The translations under genes were made by a program, and so were the position numbers. Below are positions 6,798 to 9,383 of a DNA stretch of 9,383 bases, one piece after another; the first letter of the stretch is position 1; the number at the start of each line of letters is the position of its first letter. The notes beneath the pieces are model-generated. The model did not search any database, was not told the origin of the DNA, and saw only the letters and a program-made list of their open reading frames with translations. This stretch comes from Cytophagales bacterium (lineage in GTDB: Bacteria; Bacteroidota; Bacteroidia; Cytophagales; JAAEPT01), in the NCBI GenBank assembly GCA_011524675.1, contig WTJX01000168.1, positions 710-10,092 of the forward strand, written 5' to 3'.

Positions 6798-7700
6798 ATG
6801 TCTTATTATTTAACCCATTTACAACACCTAGAAGCAGAAGCGATACACATAATGCGTGAAACAGCTGCTCAATTTGAAAAGCCAGTTTTGCTTTTCTCAG
6901 GAGGTAAAGACTCTATCACTTTAGTACGGTTAGCACAGAAAGCTTTTTATCCTGCTCGCATACCTTTCTCTCTATTACATGTTGACACAGGGCACAACTT
7001 CCCAGAGGCCATTACCTACAGAGACAATTTGGCCAAAGAAGTCAATGCAAACCTTATCGTAGGTTTGGTTCAAGACTCTATAGACAAAGGTACTGCCATT
7101 GAAGAAACAGGTATCAATGCTAGTAGAAATGCATTACAATCTGTAACACTACTAGAAGCTTTTGAAGAACACCAATGGGATGCAGCCTTTGGAGGAGCAA
7201 GAAGAGACGAAGAAAAAGCAAGAGCAAAAGAAAGAATATTCTCACATAGAAACGAGTTCGGTGAGTGGGACCCAAAAAACCAAAGACCAGAACTTTGGAA
7301 CACCTACAACGGTAAGAAAGCTGTAGGAGAGCATTTCAGAGTGTTCCCTATCTCTAACTGGACAGAAATGGATGTATGGCAATACATCAAACAAGAAAAC
7401 ATACAGCTGCCTAGCATCTATTTTTCACACAAAAGAGAAGTAGTCAACAGAAACGGGATGTTACTTGCCAAGTGTGATCACATCACATTGCAAGAAGGAG
7501 AAAAATATACAGAAGAAACCATACGCTACAGAACCCTTGGAGACATGACCTGTACTGGGGCTGTATATTCCACTGCCTCAACCATAGATGAAATCATTCA
7601 AGAAGTAGCCTCTGCAAAAGTAACAGAAAGAGGCGGTAGAGCAGATGACAAAAGATCAGAAGCCGCCATGGAAGAAAGAAAAAAACAAGGATACTTTTAG
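6798..7700 (+). CDS. cysD: Sulfate adenylyltransferase subunit 2 (ATP sulfurylase small subunit)
   Basis: CysD is the catalytic half of heterodimeric ATP sulfurylase; with CysN it joins sulfate and ATP to give APS and pyrophosphate. The 300-residue length matches the E. coli protein (about 302). It carries the PP-loop ATP pyrophosphatase motif SGGKDS (34-39), HVDTGHNFPE (61-70), FGGARRDEEKARAKERIFSH (131-150), and the C-terminal signature ERGGRADDKRSEAAMEERKK (277-296) ending in QGYF. All expected motifs are intact. The ATG at 6798 gives the usual N-terminus with the SGGKDS motif near residue 34. Only a weak purine stretch (cagaagaat) precedes it, as is common in Bacteroidota. It is 56 nt after cysC and 119 nt before cysN, all on the same strand. 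Confidence 0.97.
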   Translation: MSYYLTHLQHLEAEAIHIMRETAAQFEKPVLLFSGGKDSITLVRLAQKAFYPARIPFSLLHVDTGHNFPEAITYRDNLAKEVNANLIVGLVQDSIDKGTAIEETGINASRNALQSVTLLEAFEEHQWDAAFGGARRDEEKARAKERIFSHRNEFGEWDPKNQRPELWNTYNGKKAVGEHFRVFPISNWTEMDVWQYIKQENIQLPSIYFSHKREVVNRNGMLLAKCDHITLQEGEKYTEETIRYRTLGDMTCTGAVYSTASTIDEIIQEVASAKVTERGGRADDKRSEAAMEERKKQGYF

Positions 7701-7718
7701 TCTTTAGAAAAACACAGC

Positions 7719-7748
7719 AAGGCTTTGCCCTCAATACAGCAAAGCCTT
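7719..7748. repeat. Perfect 10-bp hairpin between cysD and cysN
   Basis: The arms aaggctttgc (7719-7728) and gcaaagcctt (7739-7748) pair perfectly around a 10-nt loop, starting 18 nt after the cysD stop. On the + strand it is followed by ctactaaaaaaa, with no T-tract, so full termination is unlikely. It may stabilise the upstream cysC-cysD message, mark a processing site, or adjust cysD:cysN dosage. On the - strand a T5 run follows only after several bases, and no - strand gene needs a terminator here. Confidence 0.6.
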
Positions 7749-7787
7749 CTACTAAAAAAATCACATAAATAAAATTATAACTGCTAA

Positions 7788-7814
7788 TAGCCAAAAGCTA
7801 GTAGCCAAAAGCTA
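7788..7814 (+). repeat. Two-copy 14-bp tandem repeat immediately before cysN
   Basis: The 13-mer tagccaaaagcta occurs at 7788-7800 and again at 7802-7814, a 14-bp period with one g between. Each copy is a mini inverted repeat (tagc...gcta). The second copy ends 5 nt before the cysN ATG, so the array fills the ribosome-binding zone. Such a tandem array can change copy number by slippage, and the leader spacing would change with it. Confidence 0.7.
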
Positions 7815-7819
7815 AATAA

Positions 7820-9085
7820 ATGAGCGCAGAAGGATATTTGGACATGGATTTACTCCGTTTTACTACAGCAGGAAGTGTAGATGACGGAAAAAGCACCTTG
7901 ATAGGTAGATTACTATTCGACTCAAAGGCAATTTTTGAAGACCAACTAGAAGCCATAGAACTTACTAGTAAAAACAAAGGACAAGACGATGTCGATCTCT
8001 CTTTGCTTACAGACGGACTAAAGGCAGAAAGAGAGCAAGGAATCACCATCGATGTAGCCTACCGTTACTTTGCTACACCAAAGAGAAAATTTATTATTGC
8101 CGATACTCCTGGTCATATTCAATATACCAGAAATATGGTTACAGGTGCTTCCACGGCAAACTTAGCCATCATTTTGATTGATGCTAGAAAAGGAGTCATA
8201 GAGCAAACCTCACGTCATGCTTTCATAGCTTCCTTATTGCAGATCAAACACTTAGTCGTATGTGTAAACAAAATGGACCTAGTGGACTATGACAAAGAAG
8301 TATTTGAAAAAATCAAAAATGACTTCAAACAATTTTCTTCGCGTTTAGATGTGGCAGACATACGCTACATCCCTATCTCAGCACTTCATGGAGACAATGT
8401 AGTAGATAAGTCAGAAAACATGTCATGGTACGACGGCTCTACCCTATTATATACATTAGAAAATGTAAAAATAGGAAACGACCTCAATTTTGTAGACTCT
8501 CGCTTCCCTGTGCAGTATGTAATAAGACCACAAATTGACGAGCACAGAGATTACAGAGGTTATGCCGGAAAAGTAGAAGGAGGAGTATTCAAAGTTGGTG
8601 ATGAAGTAACCGTATTGCCATCAGGCTTTTCTTCTAAAATCAAATCGATCAACTTGCACGACAAAGCTTTAGAAGAAGCCTATCCTCCCATGTCTGTTTC
8701 TATGACACTAGAAGACGAAATAGATATTTCAAGAGGAGATTTGATTGCTAAACCTAACAATCAGCCAAATGCGGTACAAGATATAGACGTAATGGTATGC
8801 TGGATGTCTAGCAAGCCAATGACTCCAAACGGAAAGTATATCGTAAAACATACTTCTAATGAAGCAAGAGCCATGGTCAAAAAGACACTGTACAAAATGG
8901 ACATCAACACCTTGCACAAAATAGAAGACGATCTACAAGTAAAGCTCAATGACATTGCAAGGATCAACATCAGAACCAGTAAGCCATTGCTCATTGATTC
9001 GTACCGTAAGAACAGAGCTACAGGAAGCATAATCCTAGTAGATGAGTTCACCAATGAGACCGTAGCAGCAGGTATGATTATCTAA
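7820..9085 (+). CDS. cysN: Sulfate adenylyltransferase subunit 1 (ATP sulfurylase GTPase subunit)
   Basis: CysN is the GTPase partner that couples GTP hydrolysis to CysD-catalysed APS formation. The 421-residue protein shows the EF-Tu-like G domain: P-loop GSVDDGKST (18-26), the REQGITIDVAYRYF switch region (71-84), DTPGH (95-99), NKMD (150-153) and SAL (187-189). Then come a beta-barrel domain (about 228-310) and a C-terminal domain (about 318-421). It is shorter than E. coli CysN (475) and has no C-terminal APS-kinase fusion, in agreement with the separate cysC. The ATG at 7820 gives MSAEGYLDMDLLRF; a second in-frame ATG at residue 9 would also keep the GTPase intact. No Shine-Dalgarno is visible, and the leader is filled by a 14-bp tandem repeat. 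It is the last gene of cysC-cysD-cysN, followed by a strong terminator. Confidence 0.96.
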   Translation: MSAEGYLDMDLLRFTTAGSVDDGKSTLIGRLLFDSKAIFEDQLEAIELTSKNKGQDDVDLSLLTDGLKAEREQGITIDVAYRYFATPKRKFIIADTPGHIQYTRNMVTGASTANLAIILIDARKGVIEQTSRHAFIASLLQIKHLVVCVNKMDLVDYDKEVFEKIKNDFKQFSSRLDVADIRYIPISALHGDNVVDKSENMSWYDGSTLLYTLENVKIGNDLNFVDSRFPVQYVIRPQIDEHRDYRGYAGKVEGGVFKVGDEVTVLPSGFSSKIKSINLHDKALEEAYPPMSVSMTLEDEIDISRGDLIAKPNNQPNAVQDIDVMVCWMSSKPMTPNGKYIVKHTSNEARAMVKKTLYKMDINTLHKIEDDLQVKLNDIARINIRTSKPLLIDSYRKNRATGSIILVDEFTNETVAAGMII

Positions 9086-9118
9086 GAAACGATTATAAAG
9101 CTTTTATCAATAATACTT

Positions 9119-9165
9119 AAACGACCAAGAAAAGCGAAATAATCTTTTCTTGGTCGTTTTTTTTT
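9119..9165 (+). terminator. Strong intrinsic terminator of the cysCDN operon
   Basis: The arms aaacgaccaagaaaag (9119-9134) and cttttcttggtcgttt (9144-9159) form a perfect 16-bp stem with a 9-nt loop. The stem runs straight into nine consecutive T's (9157-9165). It begins 33 nt after the cysN stop. It is asymmetric: the opposite strand has only a short T-run after the stem, so it acts mainly on + strand transcripts. Confidence 0.92.
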
Positions 9166-9383
9166 GTTTTAGGTAAACACAAACATTCAACCTTCACGTC
9201 CATAAACCTTTATGATCTTCTTTAATCTTTGATCTCTAATCCCTAAACTTTCCTGCCACTTTCGTGGAATTAAATCTAGCCTCCCCCCTTAAGTCGATAA
9301 GTCCCTTCTAGCTAGTATTAGTAAGTACTAAGTCGTAAGTACTCATAACTCCATAATCTATCATTCATAGTCCATAACTCAAC
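9166..9383. repeat. Gene-free low-complexity tail with short degenerate repeats
   Basis: I see no coding region or RNA gene here. The right part holds repeated short words: taagtact at 9322-9329 and 9336-9343 (14-bp period), and cataactc at 9344-9351 and 9373-9380, with related variants (cataatct, cattcatag) between. A 4-bp stem ccac-tttc-gtgg lies near 9256-9267. This looks like decayed tandem-repeat filler of the kind I recall between genes in Cytophagales and Flavobacteriia. The window ends inside it. Confidence 0.45.

Noticed and set aside
1..9383. CRISPR array, prophage or IS transposase
   Set aside because: No regularly spaced direct repeats with unique spacers and no transposase, integrase or phage gene were seen.

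Overview
The window looks like a chromosomal segment of a Bacteroidota bacterium, probably a marine or environmental Cytophagales- or Flavobacteriia-type organism. The grounds are AT-rich, A-heavy coding sequence, starts without clear Shine-Dalgarno sites, TAnnTTTG-type -7 promoter boxes, and the style of the CysC N-terminus and the DUF2061 domains. No species can be named from the sequence alone.

Region 1 (1-4422, + strand) is a Type III restriction-modification system. The modification subunit Mod is cut off at its 5' end by the window edge; the reading frame is open from base 1, and the first ATG at 604 is internal. The full-length restriction subunit Res follows 3 nt later. Mod keeps methylase motifs X, I and II and its target-recognition region, but motif IV (DPPY) must lie upstream of the window. 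Res has a complete SF2 helicase motor and a C-terminal PD-ExK nuclease.

Region 2 (4423-4673) is a non-coding gap between the convergent res and cysQ genes. It is visibly richer in GC than the flanking genes (78 G+C of 170 bases from 4431 to 4600, about 46%). It is packed with hairpins and carries an imperfect duplicated motif. It is either a dispersed palindromic repeat or a structured RNA.

Region 3 (4674-9165) is a sulfate-activation locus. On the - strand is an unusual membrane-anchored CysQ: two tandem DUF2061 domains fused to a 3'(2'),5'-bisphosphate nucleotidase. On the + strand, diverging from it, is cysC-cysD-cysN. CysD and CysN form ATP sulfurylase (sulfate + ATP to APS), CysC phosphorylates APS to PAPS, and CysQ removes the by-product PAP. 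The 256-bp divergent spacer holds a perfect 16-bp inverted repeat plus two further half-site copies, between a -7-like box for each direction. It is the best candidate for a shared operator. A strong intrinsic terminator (9119-9165) ends the cys operon. No PAPS/APS reductase or sulfite reductase is in the window, so whether PAPS feeds cysteine synthesis or sulfation cannot be settled here.

Region 4 (9166-9383) has no gene. It is low-complexity sequence with short degenerate repeats.

The strongest leads are the DUF2061-DUF2061-CysQ fusion, the divergent operator-like palindrome, the structured res/cysQ spacer, and the hairpin plus 14-bp tandem repeat directly before cysN.
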